64,000 nt of DNA from Pelagicoccus sp. SDUM812005 (GTDB lineage: Bacteria; Verrucomicrobiota; Verrucomicrobiia; Opitutales; Opitutaceae), in contig NZ_JARXIA010000002.1 of assembly GCF_031127875.1 (NCBI RefSeq), forward strand, positions 248,001 to 312,000, written 5' to 3'. The notes beneath the pieces are model-generated. The model was not told where the DNA came from. It ran no database searches and saw nothing but the letters and a program-made list of their open reading frames with translations. The position numbers were made by a program, and so were the translations under genes. This document shows, piece by piece, positions 17,146 to 26,990 of the stretch (position 1 is the first letter of the stretch; every line of letters begins with the position of its first letter).

Positions 17146-18196
17146 CGTTATCGTCCTCCCATTCCTTTGTAAATTCTTCCTCGCACTGCTTGCAGCCCTC
17201 GTGGGTCGAAAAATGGCTGAACCAAGAGGTCCCTTGCATTTGATGGTGGACCTCGCAATCTCCCAGCTCCTCGAAGAGGTAGCGACAAGCCTCCCGCGGC
17301 GACATGTGTTCGCAAACGTGATACGCAACGTTATACAGGCCCAGAGCTCCGATCGCCGCCTTCAGGGCAGCCTCCACCGCTTCGTCGCTCGCCTTTTCCC
17401 AATCCGGAGCCGGCCCCAGCAAGGCACCGAGTCGATCCCCCTTGGCCTTCCCTTCCCAAATCTCCTCCATCGTCTCCATTTCCTCGAGAAACATCGCTTC
17501 CCCCTCGCCCTCCTGCTTTCCGGACACGCCTAGCATCTTCTTGAAGTCGTCGGAGAAAAGCGAATACGGATCCTCCTCGTCGCTACTGTCGCTTTCCTGC
17601 TCCGCAACGACCGAGCGGGTCACCCGCATCGTCTCGTCGTCGAGGCGCTGGATCTCCACCACTTCGATTTCCGGCGCTCCCGCCTCTTCGTCCTCGGCGG
17701 CTTCAAGCTCCTCCGGTCCCTCCGTGATATCCGGCAAGCGCAGCATCCGCTCGCTGTCTTCGTCGCCTTCCACGATCCAAACTGTAGCGTCCGCCAACTC
17801 CACCAGTACCCGGCCGCAATTGCCAAACCACTCCAGGTACAAGCAGCGCCGCCAAAAGGTAGGGGCCGGCTCTCCCATCTTGCAGCGAAGGTAGAACTCC
17901 TCGATCGGACAGTCGAACAGCTTCACCCGATGCTCAGCCGTCATCTCTCCCGTGGCGCCGACGTAGCGATCCGGGAACTGGCCCGGCTCGGCTGCCTTTT
18001 CCTCGAGCGACTTGTATCCACTTTTCGAACACTCGAAGCGAACGAGCTTCCCCTTCAGGTCATCGTCCAGGTCGCCGGTCAGCTCCAGACGCAAAACGTC
18101 TCCGCTGCCCCTCAATTCCAGCCAGCCCGTCGTCGCGTAGCGTCGCCGGTTGTCGATCTCACCCCGCAGCACGTATTCGCCCAATCTTAAAGCCAT
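17132..18196 (-). CDS. Conserved protein of unknown function with Cys/His-rich C-terminus
   Basis: This is a 354-residue protein with no signal peptide or membrane helix. The N-terminal part (MALRLGEYVLRGEIDNRRRYATTGWLELRG in part) is beta-rich. The middle is strongly acidic (GPEELEAAEDEEAG, ESDSSDEEDPY). The C-terminal 70 residues hold closely spaced Cys and His (HVCEHMSPREAC, GDCEVHHQ, HEGCKQCEEEF), suggesting a metal-binding fold. I do not recognise a characterised homologue. It overlaps the DUF6429 gene by 14 bases, so the two are likely made together. Confidence 0.65.
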   Translation of the reverse strand: MALRLGEYVLRGEIDNRRRYATTGWLELRGSGDVLRLELTGDLDDDLKGKLVRFECSKSGYKSLEEKAAEPGQFPDRYVGATGEMTAEHRVKLFDCPIEEFYLRCKMGEPAPTFWRRCLYLEWFGNCGRVLVELADATVWIVEGDEDSERMLRLPDITEGPEELEAAEDEEAGAPEIEVVEIQRLDDETMRVTRSVVAEQESDSSDEEDPYSLFSDDFKKMLGVSGKQEGEGEAMFLEEMETMEEIWEGKAKGDRLGALLGPAPDWEKASDEAVEAALKAAIGALGLYNVAYHVCEHMSPREACRYLFEELGDCEVHHQMQGTSWFSHFSTHEGCKQCEEEFTKEWEDDNDGDR

Positions 18197-18432
18197 AAGA
18201 GTCCTTCCAAGTTAGCGTTGAATTCCGAGGACGACATTGCGCCAAAAAGCAGCTAGGAGGCAACCCCTCTTACTGTCTGACAAATGTAGTTCTCGCCCCC
18301 GGGCCCGCCTTTCCTGTTAGTATGCCTGCGGTATGACAAACGGGGAAAGCTAGCTATGCTGCCGTCTCCCGACCGTCTCCCGATTCAGCCCCACTCCCGT
18401 CCCGCTTAAAACCAAGGCCCCCAACAACGCCC

Positions 18433-21207
18433 ATGAAAAACATCTGCCGCCGCAGCTTCATTTCCGCCACATCCCTGCTCGCCGTTTCCGCGAAGTCCCT
18501 CGTATCCGGCGCGGACGACCGCTCTGCAGGGACCCGAACCCCAAAGAGCTACCCCAAGCCCGTCGCCGGCAAGAACCAGCTGCGCTGGCTCGAAGGCGAA
18601 CCCCAAGCCCACGCCGGCACCGCTTTCGGCGTAGCCTGGCCCCAGGGGCAGCGCCCCGCCGACACGAGCTTCACCCTCAAGACCCCTGACGGCGCCCCGG
18701 TGCCCCTGCAAAGCTGGACCACCGCCACCTGGCCCGACGGCAGCCTGAAGTGGACCGGCCACGCCCTCGCCCCCGACGCGCCCGCAGCCGACCACTACGA
18801 GATCGCCGCTGGTACGCCCGCAAACCATTCCCACCCCATCCGAGTCAGCGAATCGAGTTCCTCCACCCTCGTGGACACCGGAGCCATCCGCTGCGAACTG
18901 CCGCACAGCGGAGCCGCCCTCATCTCCTCCGTCACCCGAAACGGCCAGCCCATCCTCACCGACGGCCTGCTCGCCGGCAGCCGCCAGGATTCACCGGAAC
19001 GAGGAGCCCGGGTCGAAACCTTCACCAGCGAGATCGAAACCGTATCCGTCGAACAGTCCGGCCCCGTGCGAGCCGTGGTCAAAGTCACCGGCACCCACCG
19101 CACCTCCGGCCAACGCGATTGGCTGCCCTTCTCCGTGCGACTCTACTTCCACGCCGGCTCCGAAGGTATCCGCATGGCCCATACATTCGTCTTCGACGGC
19201 GACGAGAACAAAGACTTCATCAGCTCCCTCGGCGTGCGATTCCACGTCCCCATGCGAGACGCGTTCTACGACCGCCACGTCCGCTTCGCGGGCCAAGGTG
19301 AAGGCATCTGGGGCGAAGCCGTGCAAGGCCTCACCGGACTGCGACGCGACTCCGGCGAAGAGGTACGCAAAGCCCAGGTCGCCGGACAAAAGGTGCCCGA
19401 CATCACCACTTGGCCAAGCAACGTAAGCAGCCGTATCCACTGGGTACCTACCTGGGGAGACTTCACCCTCGCTCAGCCCAACGCCAACGGCTTCTCCCTG
19501 CGTAAGCGGACCAAGGCCGGCCAAGGCTGGATCCCCGCCGACCAAGGCGAGCGGGCCAACGGCTTCGGCTACGTAGGTGGGGCCAGCGGCGGCGTCTCCT
19601 TCGGCATGCGCGACTTCTGGAAACTTCATCCCACCCAGCTGGACATCCGCGACGCCGCCACCGACGCGGCCGAGGTTACCCTTTGGATGTGGTCCCCGGA
19701 CTCTCCGCCCATGGATATCCGCTTCTACCACGACGGCCTCGGCCAAGACGTGGAAGGCCCCCTCCCCGGCACCGATATTCCCGGCATCAAAACTAGCGTA
19801 CCCGACAAGCCCTACGCCAAGCAGCTCGACGCCCTCAACATCACCTACGAAGACTACGAGCCGGGCTTCGGCACTCCCCATGGAGTCGCCCGCAGCACCG
19901 ACATCTACCTCTGGGCCCACGATGCCACCCCTTCTCGGGAGCGACTGGCCGAGCTCGCCCAATTCACCGCCCATCCGCCGCAGCTCGTCCCCAGCCCCGA
20001 AGACCTCCACCGCGCCAAAGTCTTCAGCATCATGTGGGACCTGCCCAAGCGCTCCACTCCCGCCCTTTCCAAGCTGGAAGACCGCCTAGACTGGTCCGTC
20101 GACTTCTACCACGAGCAAGTCGAACAACGCCATTGGTATGGATTCTGGGACTACGGGGACGTCATGCACACCTACGACGAAGACCGCCATGTCTGGCGCT
20201 ACGACATAGGCGGCTACGCTTGGGACAACTCGGAACTCTCCTCCGACATGTGGCTCTGGTACAGCTTCCTCCGCACCGGCGACAGCAAAGCCTTCCGCCT
20301 GGCAGAGGCCATGAACCGCCACAACCGCGACGTAGACATCTACCACCTCGGCCGCTTCAAAGGCCTCGGCACCCGCCACAACGTACAACACTGGGGCTGC
20401 AGCGCCAAGCAGCTGCGCATCAGCACCGCCATGAACCGGCGCTTCCACTACTTCCTCACCACCGACGAGCGTACCGGCGACGTGCTCGACGAAGTCATCG
20501 AAGCCGACAAGGCTCTCGGCACCCTCAACCCGCGCCGCAAGCTCCCCGGCGAACCCTTCACTCCCGAGCAGTCCATCATGTCTCCAGGAACCGACTACGG
20601 AGCCGCCGTATCCAACTGGTTCACCGCTTGGGAACGCACCGGCGACCCCAAGTACCGCGGCTGGATCGAGGATACCATGCGAGCGATCGGCAATTCCAAA
20701 TGGGGCTTCTTCACCACCGCCTTCGACTACGATCCGGAGAGCAAGAAAATGGTGCCCATCGACGAAAAGCCGGACCGCATCTCGCACCTGAGCATCATGT
20801 TCGGCCTTCCTGCCGTATGCGCCGAACTGATACAGTGCCTCGACGTTCCCGAGTTCGAAGCGGCTTGGCTGCAGTACTGCACCCTTTGCAACGCGCCGGA
20901 CGAGCAAGTCAAGGAAGCCCTCGGCATCACCTTCCGCGGACCCGGCTTCGAGAGTTCCCACTCCCGCATCACCGCCTACGCCTCCTACATGAAAGACGAC
21001 CCCAGCCTCGCTAAACGGGCCGTCGACGCCTTCTACAAAAACGAATGGGGCTCCCGCGTCGAACTGAAGACCCATCGCATCGACGGTTCCGACGCGCTCA
21101 ATCCCGTCGACGAAGCGGCATGGGTCTCCACCAACGATGCCGCCCAGTGGGGCCTCGCCGCCATCCAGGTCTCCGCCCTCATCCCTGAAGCCCTAAGCGG
21201 AAAGTAA
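18433..21207 (+). CDS. PcRGLX/YetA-like exo-rhamnogalacturonan lyase family protein
   Basis: The predicted product has 924 residues. It starts MKNICRRSFISATSLLAVSA, a Tat-like twin-arginine leader. The architecture fits the PL26/YetA family: an N-terminal RIFT-barrel-type domain (FGVAWPQGQRPADTSFTL...WPDGSLKWTGHAL in part), a central beta-sandwich, and a C-terminal alpha/alpha toroid (from about residue 540; WYGFWDYGDVMHTYD, YDIGGYAWDNSEL). The founding fungal enzyme releases unsaturated galacturonosyl-rhamnose from rhamnogalacturonan I; the same activity here is inferred from fold only. It is monocistronic and convergent with a GH2 glycosidase, a plausible partner in pectin breakdown. Confidence 0.8.
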   Translation: MKNICRRSFISATSLLAVSAKSLVSGADDRSAGTRTPKSYPKPVAGKNQLRWLEGEPQAHAGTAFGVAWPQGQRPADTSFTLKTPDGAPVPLQSWTTATWPDGSLKWTGHALAPDAPAADHYEIAAGTPANHSHPIRVSESSSSTLVDTGAIRCELPHSGAALISSVTRNGQPILTDGLLAGSRQDSPERGARVETFTSEIETVSVEQSGPVRAVVKVTGTHRTSGQRDWLPFSVRLYFHAGSEGIRMAHTFVFDGDENKDFISSLGVRFHVPMRDAFYDRHVRFAGQGEGIWGEAVQGLTGLRRDSGEEVRKAQVAGQKVPDITTWPSNVSSRIHWVPTWGDFTLAQPNANGFSLRKRTKAGQGWIPADQGERANGFGYVGGASGGVSFGMRDFWKLHPTQLDIRDAATDAAEVTLWMWSPDSPPMDIRFYHDGLGQDVEGPLPGTDIPGIKTSVPDKPYAKQLDALNITYEDYEPGFGTPHGVARSTDIYLWAHDATPSRERLAELAQFTAHPPQLVPSPEDLHRAKVFSIMWDLPKRSTPALSKLEDRLDWSVDFYHEQVEQRHWYGFWDYGDVMHTYDEDRHVWRYDIGGYAWDNSELSSDMWLWYSFLRTGDSKAFRLAEAMNRHNRDVDIYHLGRFKGLGTRHNVQHWGCSAKQLRISTAMNRRFHYFLTTDERTGDVLDEVIEADKALGTLNPRRKLPGEPFTPEQSIMSPGTDYGAAVSNWFTAWERTGDPKYRGWIEDTMRAIGNSKWGFFTTAFDYDPESKKMVPIDEKPDRISHLSIMFGLPAVCAELIQCLDVPEFEAAWLQYCTLCNAPDEQVKEALGITFRGPGFESSHSRITAYASYMKDDPSLAKRAVDAFYKNEWGSRVELKTHRIDGSDALNPVDEAAWVSTNDAAQWGLAAIQVSALIPEALSGK

Positions 21208-21290
21208 GGGAAGCCTCCCCTTCGAGCTGGCCCGCTCTCTCGCGATGTCAGCTCGCAGGGCGACGACTGTTGGCCACACTCTGCAGTGCT

Positions 21291-24089
21291 CTAATCCGCT
21301 TCGAGCTTAAGTAGGTCCGTCGGAGCCAAACATATCTTTGGCTCGAAGTCCGGGCTATCCATGTACTCGAGCAAGCTGGCTCGAAGTTGCTTGCGGACGA
21401 GACAGCCGTCCACCTCCCGTAGATCAACGCTGCACACAAGCAATTTCCCCTTCCCCATCCGAGCTTCCCAAACCAGCCCAAGGCGCCGGCCCTGATACCA
21501 GTCGTCGATAACTTGCACGATGGGTTCCACCTCTACGCCCAACGGGGCCAGATCCATCGCCGCTGTCCCCTTCAAGACATACCACCACTGCCAGTTCGTG
21601 TGGCCCTCGGTCGGAAATGAACGAAACGCAGCGTGCTTGGGATCGCAAAGAATTCCCAGGGTGTGCGGCGCTTGCTGCTGGGTACAAGCCGTATTCCAAA
21701 AGATCGGAGTAAATCCGAGAGCGACCTCCTTGCCCTTAAGCAACTGGTCCGCGACCAATAGGACGCGCTCTCCCGCCTCCAAGGAGGCAATCGCGTCAGG
21801 AATACTGGATACAAGAAGGGACTCTCTAGCTTTAGCTACGATCTCGCCATAAACCCAAAGATCCCAGTCGTTGCAAGCTGCTCGATCGCCGCAGCGAACT
21901 TCTACCTCTAGGCGACAGCGAGCCGGAGCCGGAATCCCCTGCAAGGAACACTGTAAAGACCCCAACTTACACAAACGCCCGCGCCTCAAGAGCGGGCAGT
22001 CCCATTCGCCTCCCACCAAAACGTCACCCACTTCGGAAAGCAGCCTCCAGGCCACTACCGCATCGCTCCAATCCTGCCCTCCGTAGTGAGCTAACTCGAT
22101 TCCAACTTCCAGCTTCTCCGTCGTCGCAAAGACCCGCTTGGGCAAGCGAGCAAGAACTACGACATCGCTGCAGAACCGACGCATCGCTTCCGCGCCGAGG
22201 TACCCCTTGCTCTGCCAAAACGCGTCAAGCAAGCCGACCGGCGCCGTACCCTGCCCGGGAAAGTCCTGCAATCCCAGAAGCTGGAATCCGCCTATACCGC
22301 GCGTTCTCAGAGCAGACTCGATTTCTTCCTTGTAACACAAGGCCTGTAACTTCCCTGACGCCTTCACAAACGCTCTGGCCTGCTCCAAAAGTCCGCTCGC
22401 CGCGAGGCGATCGGCGAACAACTCGTAGCTTTTCGCTTTCAGGTGGCCAGCATACTTTACCGTGTCATAGACTGGTGGATACGCCGCCCATTGCCCGTTT
22501 TCGTGGGCCACGACAGGCACCTGGCGTTTCGCCACGCAGTTCTCGTAGTCGAAAGTCGTCGCAGGCGGGCTTCCATTCAGACGACAGTTCAAACCGTCGC
22601 CCCATTGATGGATGCGGGGTTCGGATATGACTTGAAAATCGTTCGCCTCCAACTCCGGCCACCCTGCCGACCCTGTGTACAAGCGACGCGGGTCCCGAGC
22701 CCGAAAATGCTCTACCCAATCGCCCAGGAAGGACTCGTGACAAGGTCCCCCAGGTTCGTTTCCGCAAGCCATCATGACGAAACAAGGATGGTTTCCGTAG
22801 GCGCGAAGGATGCGCTCGCCCTCCCGATAGACCCATGCGTCGACCTCCTTTCCATCGCCGATGCCTTCGGGGGAGTTAAAGGCTAGTACCGCTACGGAAT
22901 TTGGCCAGGCCGCGCATTCGACCTGAAAGTAGAGCCCCAATTCGTCGCCCGCTACAAAGGCCGCCTCCGGAGGACACCAAGAATGGAACCGGACGTGATT
23001 GAAGCCGTGTCGCTTGATTTGGCTCAAAATCTCCATCCAAGGCTCTACCTCCATGGGCGGGTGACCGGTCAAAGGAAACACGCAACAGTCCAAGGTCCCC
23101 CTCAGAAACGTCCTCGCTCCATTGATACAAAACTGGCTTCCCTCGACCGAGAAATCCCGCAGGCCAAAACGCTCCCGCTCGCAGACGCCCTCGCACCGCA
23201 GTTCCAACTCGTAAAGATGCGGGCAAAACTCGTCCCACAACAAGGCGCTCTCGCCCAGCTCAAGCCGTTTCTCGAACGCTCCCTTCCCGTCCACTTCGCA
23301 CTGCTGCGAGACGATCCATTCGGTCTCAGCCTGCGTTTCCTGATCGTTGCGGGCGAGCGCTCTCACTCTCAAATCCACCGGTTCCTCAAGCGCTCGACCT
23401 TCGAGCCGACCTCGAACAAGGACAGAACGGGTCTCGACCTCGGGATGTATATCCAGGAAAGGCAATCGCAGCGAATCCGTAGCCACTAATTCGATACGCC
23501 CGATCAGGCCGTTCCAATTTCCTTGAGTATGGTCGCTCACGCTATGGGCATTCTCGCCCACCGGAATACGAAGCCGATTGTCGACCCGCAGGGATAAACG
23601 GTAGCTGCGACCCGGCTCCAAACGCCCCAAATCAATTTCAACTTCCGTGGACAAGCTCTCGCCTCCTTCGAGCGCTTTTCCATCGAGCCAAACGGCAAGC
23701 TCCCAATGTACCCGTTCCAAGCGCAGACGGATGTTCCGGCCCGCCCAGTCGGCTGGAACTTCAACATCCCGCTGATACCAGGCCACCCCCACGTACCGCG
23801 TTTCCGGTTGCAAGCAAAACGGGATCTTCAGGTTTCCAGCTTCGCGGTAAGGAGCGTATTCCGGCGCCTCGTAAAAGGATCGGTCGAAAATGGTACCGGT
23901 CCATTCCGTGCCCACGTCCACCGCATCGCCTTTCCCCTGGCCATCCAGGGATCCAGGCAAGGAAACAAGCGCTTCCAAGCGCTTTTGAAACCACTTTTCG
24001 GATACGCCGACGCACAGCGGATCCAAGGCCAGGCGCCATTGGCCAGCAAGCGAGAGAGTTCTAGATTCGTTCGTTCGTAGGATCGACAT
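21291..24089 (-). CDS. Glycoside hydrolase family 2 protein (beta-galactosidase/glucuronidase-like)
   Basis: The predicted product has 932 residues. ATG 24089 (MSILRTNESRTLSLAGQWRLALDP) starts at the typical GH2 sugar-binding domain; the open frame extends 216 codons upstream through non-coding DNA and the start of the divergent gene. Domain order is sugar-binding jelly roll (residues 1-180), immunoglobulin-like domain, then TIM barrel. The acid/base sits in MMACGNEPGG and the probable nucleophile Glu in VVAHENGQW. A long C-terminal extension (about 600-932) is beta-rich and lacks a known catalytic motif. No signal peptide is evident, so it may act in the cytoplasm. The sugar specificity is not evident. 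Confidence 0.85.
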   Translation of the reverse strand: MSILRTNESRTLSLAGQWRLALDPLCVGVSEKWFQKRLEALVSLPGSLDGQGKGDAVDVGTEWTGTIFDRSFYEAPEYAPYREAGNLKIPFCLQPETRYVGVAWYQRDVEVPADWAGRNIRLRLERVHWELAVWLDGKALEGGESLSTEVEIDLGRLEPGRSYRLSLRVDNRLRIPVGENAHSVSDHTQGNWNGLIGRIELVATDSLRLPFLDIHPEVETRSVLVRGRLEGRALEEPVDLRVRALARNDQETQAETEWIVSQQCEVDGKGAFEKRLELGESALLWDEFCPHLYELELRCEGVCERERFGLRDFSVEGSQFCINGARTFLRGTLDCCVFPLTGHPPMEVEPWMEILSQIKRHGFNHVRFHSWCPPEAAFVAGDELGLYFQVECAAWPNSVAVLAFNSPEGIGDGKEVDAWVYREGERILRAYGNHPCFVMMACGNEPGGPCHESFLGDWVEHFRARDPRRLYTGSAGWPELEANDFQVISEPRIHQWGDGLNCRLNGSPPATTFDYENCVAKRQVPVVAHENGQWAAYPPVYDTVKYAGHLKAKSYELFADRLAASGLLEQARAFVKASGKLQALCYKEEIESALRTRGIGGFQLLGLQDFPGQGTAPVGLLDAFWQSKGYLGAEAMRRFCSDVVVLARLPKRVFATTEKLEVGIELAHYGGQDWSDAVVAWRLLSEVGDVLVGGEWDCPLLRRGRLCKLGSLQCSLQGIPAPARCRLEVEVRCGDRAACNDWDLWVYGEIVAKARESLLVSSIPDAIASLEAGERVLLVADQLLKGKEVALGFTPIFWNTACTQQQAPHTLGILCDPKHAAFRSFPTEGHTNWQWWYVLKGTAAMDLAPLGVEVEPIVQVIDDWYQGRRLGLVWEARMGKGKLLVCSVDLREVDGCLVRKQLRASLLEYMDSPDFEPKICLAPTDLLKLEAD

Positions 24090-24275
24090 GGGATATCCGA
24101 GATATATGGCGGCCGTCCCGAGCCTGACAAACCTCAGATTTTCTGATCGTACGACTTCTACGCCCTCCGAGCTAGCCCCACTCCCACACTCCCCGGCCAT
24201 TCCCGCATCGACAAGCTCGTAGCTCGCCTGCACAAAGAACGGCGACCGATTCCCCTTCCCACCTGAGATTTTGAG

Positions 24276-25253
24276 ATGACGAGCGACACAAACAATTGGA
24301 TACGCCGTACCGCCAAGGCTTGCGGCTGGGCGCTCCTGTTCGTTCCCCTCCTCGCCTCCACCCTCTACTTCGGCGAGAGGCTGGGCCTCCCGCCGCTCGT
24401 TTCCCTGCTCGGCGCCTTGCTGCCCTGGCTGGCCCTGGCCCGCTACTCGGGATTGAAGCAAGCCGCCGGCCTCATCCTCGGCTTCAGCGTCGTGACAGCG
24501 GCAAGCTACGCCTGGCAGGCCCCAAGCAACGAGCGGAACTGGATGCCGGAGTTCGCCCAGCTCGCCCGTTTCGAAATTCAGGACCAGCAGCTCCACGCCA
24601 GCAAGCTGCGCGACTTCGATTGGCAATCCGCCGACACCTTCCGCGAACGCTGGAGGTCCGAAACCTTCGACCTTAGCCAGCTCTCCGGCCTCGACCTGAT
24701 CGTGGTGCCCTTCGGCGATTCGGAGCGGGCCGCCCACGTCATGCTCAGCTTCGGCTTTGCGGACGGCCGCAAGCTCGCCCTCTCCGTCGAGGCCAGACGG
24801 GAGGTCGGCGAAGACTACAGCCTACTCGGCGGCGCCGCCCGCCAGTTCGAGCTGATCTACCTCTTCGGCAGCGAGCGCGACCTCCTCGGCCTGCGCGTCC
24901 TGCACCGGGGCGACCGCGTCTACTCCTTTCCCCTGCGGGTCGAGCAAAGCTTCGCCCGCGAACTCCTCCTCGAGCTGTGCCGCGCCGCGAACGACCTACA
25001 CCAGCGGCCCCAATTCTACGCGACCCTGCGGCAAAACTGCGCCACTACCCTCCTAGGCCATGTCAACCGCATGAGGGACGAGCCACTCAGCCCCTTTCTC
25101 GACACCCTCTTTCCCGCAAGGATCGGCCAAGTTCTCCACCGTCTCGGCTATCTGGATACGGAGCTGGACTGGCCCGCGACCCAGGAAAATTCCCGCATCG
25201 ACGACAAAATTCGCAGCCGCCCGCATTTCGCCCCGCTCGCCCCTAATCCCTAG
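24276..25253 (+). CDS. DUF4105 (Lnb N-terminal periplasmic domain) membrane protein
   Basis: The predicted product has 325 residues with two or three N-terminal hydrophobic helices (about 12-75) and an extracytoplasmic DUF4105 domain. Conserved family features are visible: HVMLSFGFADGR, EARREVGEDY, and an NCAT Cys motif after a helix (FYATLRQNCATTLL). DUF4105 is the N-terminal half of Lnb, a lipoprotein intramolecular transacylase, but many relatives are uncharacterised. A role in envelope lipid or lipoprotein modification is inferred. It is divergent from the GH2 gene. Confidence 0.8.
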   Translation: MTSDTNNWIRRTAKACGWALLFVPLLASTLYFGERLGLPPLVSLLGALLPWLALARYSGLKQAAGLILGFSVVTAASYAWQAPSNERNWMPEFAQLARFEIQDQQLHASKLRDFDWQSADTFRERWRSETFDLSQLSGLDLIVVPFGDSERAAHVMLSFGFADGRKLALSVEARREVGEDYSLLGGAARQFELIYLFGSERDLLGLRVLHRGDRVYSFPLRVEQSFARELLLELCRAANDLHQRPQFYATLRQNCATTLLGHVNRMRDEPLSPFLDTLFPARIGQVLHRLGYLDTELDWPATQENSRIDDKIRSRPHFAPLAPNP

Positions 25254-25487
25254 GCAACGGATCCCCCGAGGGACCCACGGTGAATCGCCCAGGATTCCGC
25301 AGGGAGCCCCCCGTTGCGCCGAAGGACGCGGAATCGGGAAAGCCGAGGATACTCGCTTTAACGCCCCCGAAGATCCCCTATTCCAAGAAAAAGACTCGCC
25401 CTCCTCCTTATCCACCGCTTGATCATTGGGCTCTCGGGAAAAACCCGCGTTCGATTTCCTCCCTCCTCCCGTTCTCGAAAGCTAGCA

Positions 25488-26729
25488 GTGAAATTCTTGG
25501 ATCCGAAATACATCGTCGTCGGCAACTCTTCAGACGACCCTTTTGCAATCGATGTCGCCTACGGCATGGGACAGCTCGAAGACGTGGCTGACAAGATCAG
25601 CATGAAACGCTTCGCCAACACCGAGTTCTGCCCGCGCTTCATTTCCGACGAGACCGACTTCGACAAAATCGGCTACAAGATGGAAGGCAAATCCATCATC
25701 ATCGTAAGTGCCAGCAGTTTGGGCATGAGCCGCCAGAGTCTCGCCATGCGCACCTTCATGATCGCCCGCGCCGCCAAGGAAAACGGCGCCGCCGAGGTCA
25801 TCCTGGTAGAGCCGGACCTCTTCTACAGTGCCCAAGACCGCGGCGCCCGCCCCGAGCTGGGCAACACCGCCCACGACCGCGACGCCCGGGACCTCAAGAA
25901 ATTCGACGGCCAGCCCTTCACCGCCAAGCTCTACGCCGAGCTGCTCAAGCTCTCCGGAGTCGACGCGGTCCTCACCGTGCACAACCACTCCAAGTCCGTA
26001 CGCAGCATGTTCACCGAGGTGTTCGGCGGACGCTTCTACGACCTCATCCCCTACGAGATCTACGTCGACTACTTCCTCAACTCCGACATCGTCGACTACG
26101 GCGACGAAGGCGAAGGCCTCGCCCTCTGCGCCCCGGACAAGGGAGCCCGCGAGTTCGTGAAGGAAATGTTCAAGCGACTCGGCCTGCCCAAAGCCAAGTT
26201 CGTCCTGCTCGACAAGGAACGCACCGGCGAGCGCGAAGTGCAAATCAAGCTGCACGCCGAGAGCGAAACCACCTTCGAGGACATCCGCGGACACGACATC
26301 ATCCTCTTCGACGACATGGTCCGCACCGGCTCCACCGTGGTGAAGTCCTGCCAATTCCTCAAGCAGATCGAGCCCGGCAAAACCGTGTTCGCGGTCAGCC
26401 ACTTCTACGCCAGCGAAGAAGGACGCGTTAAGATGGCCAACACCGCCATCGACGAAATCCTCACCCTCAACACAATTCCCACCATCCTCAACCGCGACGT
26501 GCAAGGACGCCTGCGCAAGAAGCTGGTCGTGCTGAAGATCGAGAAATGGCTGGCCCTCAACCTCTGCCGCATCCTCAAGATCGACGAGCCCCAGGGCGAA
26601 GACGAAAGCCTCTACCAAATCGACATGTCCTCCAAGAACGCCCGCTGGAAGCGCAAGATCTGGCTCAGCGAACAGCTGCGCACCTTGCACAAGCCACATC
26701 CGGGCGTGGAAGGCACCATCCCTCAATAA
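25488..26729 (+). CDS. Ribose-phosphate pyrophosphokinase-like protein
   Basis: This 413-residue protein starts at GTG 25488 (VKFLDPKYIVVGNS), the point where family similarity begins. It has the PRPP-synthetase layout: two phosphoribosyltransferase-like domains, an N-terminal half with SASSLGMSRQSLAMRTFMIARAAKENGA in part, and the PRPP-binding loop ILFDDMVRTGSTVV. It differs from classical Prs (about 315 aa): the usual DLHxxQIQGFF region reads VHNHSKSVRSMF and the catalytic flexible loop is DKERTGER. A C-terminal extension of about 80 residues is rich in basic and aromatic residues. It probably makes PRPP from ribose-5-phosphate and ATP, with possible altered regulation. Confidence 0.8.
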   Translation: MKFLDPKYIVVGNSSDDPFAIDVAYGMGQLEDVADKISMKRFANTEFCPRFISDETDFDKIGYKMEGKSIIIVSASSLGMSRQSLAMRTFMIARAAKENGAAEVILVEPDLFYSAQDRGARPELGNTAHDRDARDLKKFDGQPFTAKLYAELLKLSGVDAVLTVHNHSKSVRSMFTEVFGGRFYDLIPYEIYVDYFLNSDIVDYGDEGEGLALCAPDKGAREFVKEMFKRLGLPKAKFVLLDKERTGEREVQIKLHAESETTFEDIRGHDIILFDDMVRTGSTVVKSCQFLKQIEPGKTVFAVSHFYASEEGRVKMANTAIDEILTLNTIPTILNRDVQGRLRKKLVVLKIEKWLALNLCRILKIDEPQGEDESLYQIDMSSKNARWKRKIWLSEQLRTLHKPHPGVEGTIPQ

Positions 26730-26804
26730 GCCGGGGCTTCCCGCCAGCATCCGCAAAAAAGCCGGGGCTTTGCTAGCTAGCGTCCGGGCCGAGGGCTGGA
26801 GCGT

Positions 26805-26990
26805 TCAGCCCACGTTCGGACCGTCGTCGGCGCCGCGACTCTCCGCCTCGCCCGCCTTCTCGCGCTCCCGATCCTTTTCGTTCGCCTTGGTATGCTTAAC
26901 CATCTCCCGGCGGGCCAGCAGGGCGATCACCACCACGAGGGCGATCCCCAGCAGGGCGGAAAAAAGAAACCCGATCACGTTTTCAAACAT
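26805..26990 (-). CDS. Small single-span membrane protein
   Basis: The frame encodes 61 residues: an N-terminal transmembrane helix (VIGFLFSALLGIALVVVIALLA) and a highly charged C-terminal tail (REMVKHTKANEKDREREKAG in part). The start overlaps the end of the AlkZ-related gene by 8 bases, supporting co-expression. No function recognised. Confidence 0.6.
   Translation of the reverse strand: MFENVIGFLFSALLGIALVVVIALLARREMVKHTKANEKDREREKAGEAESRGADDGPNVG

Noticed and set aside
23828-24737. N-terminal extension of the GH2 frame
   Set aside because: Codons upstream of 24089 do not resemble a GH2 N-terminus and overlap the divergent promoter and gene start.
26733-26780. Repeated AAGCCGGGGCTT motifs as a terminator
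   Set aside because: Stem would need a loop of only two bases; not a convincing terminator.
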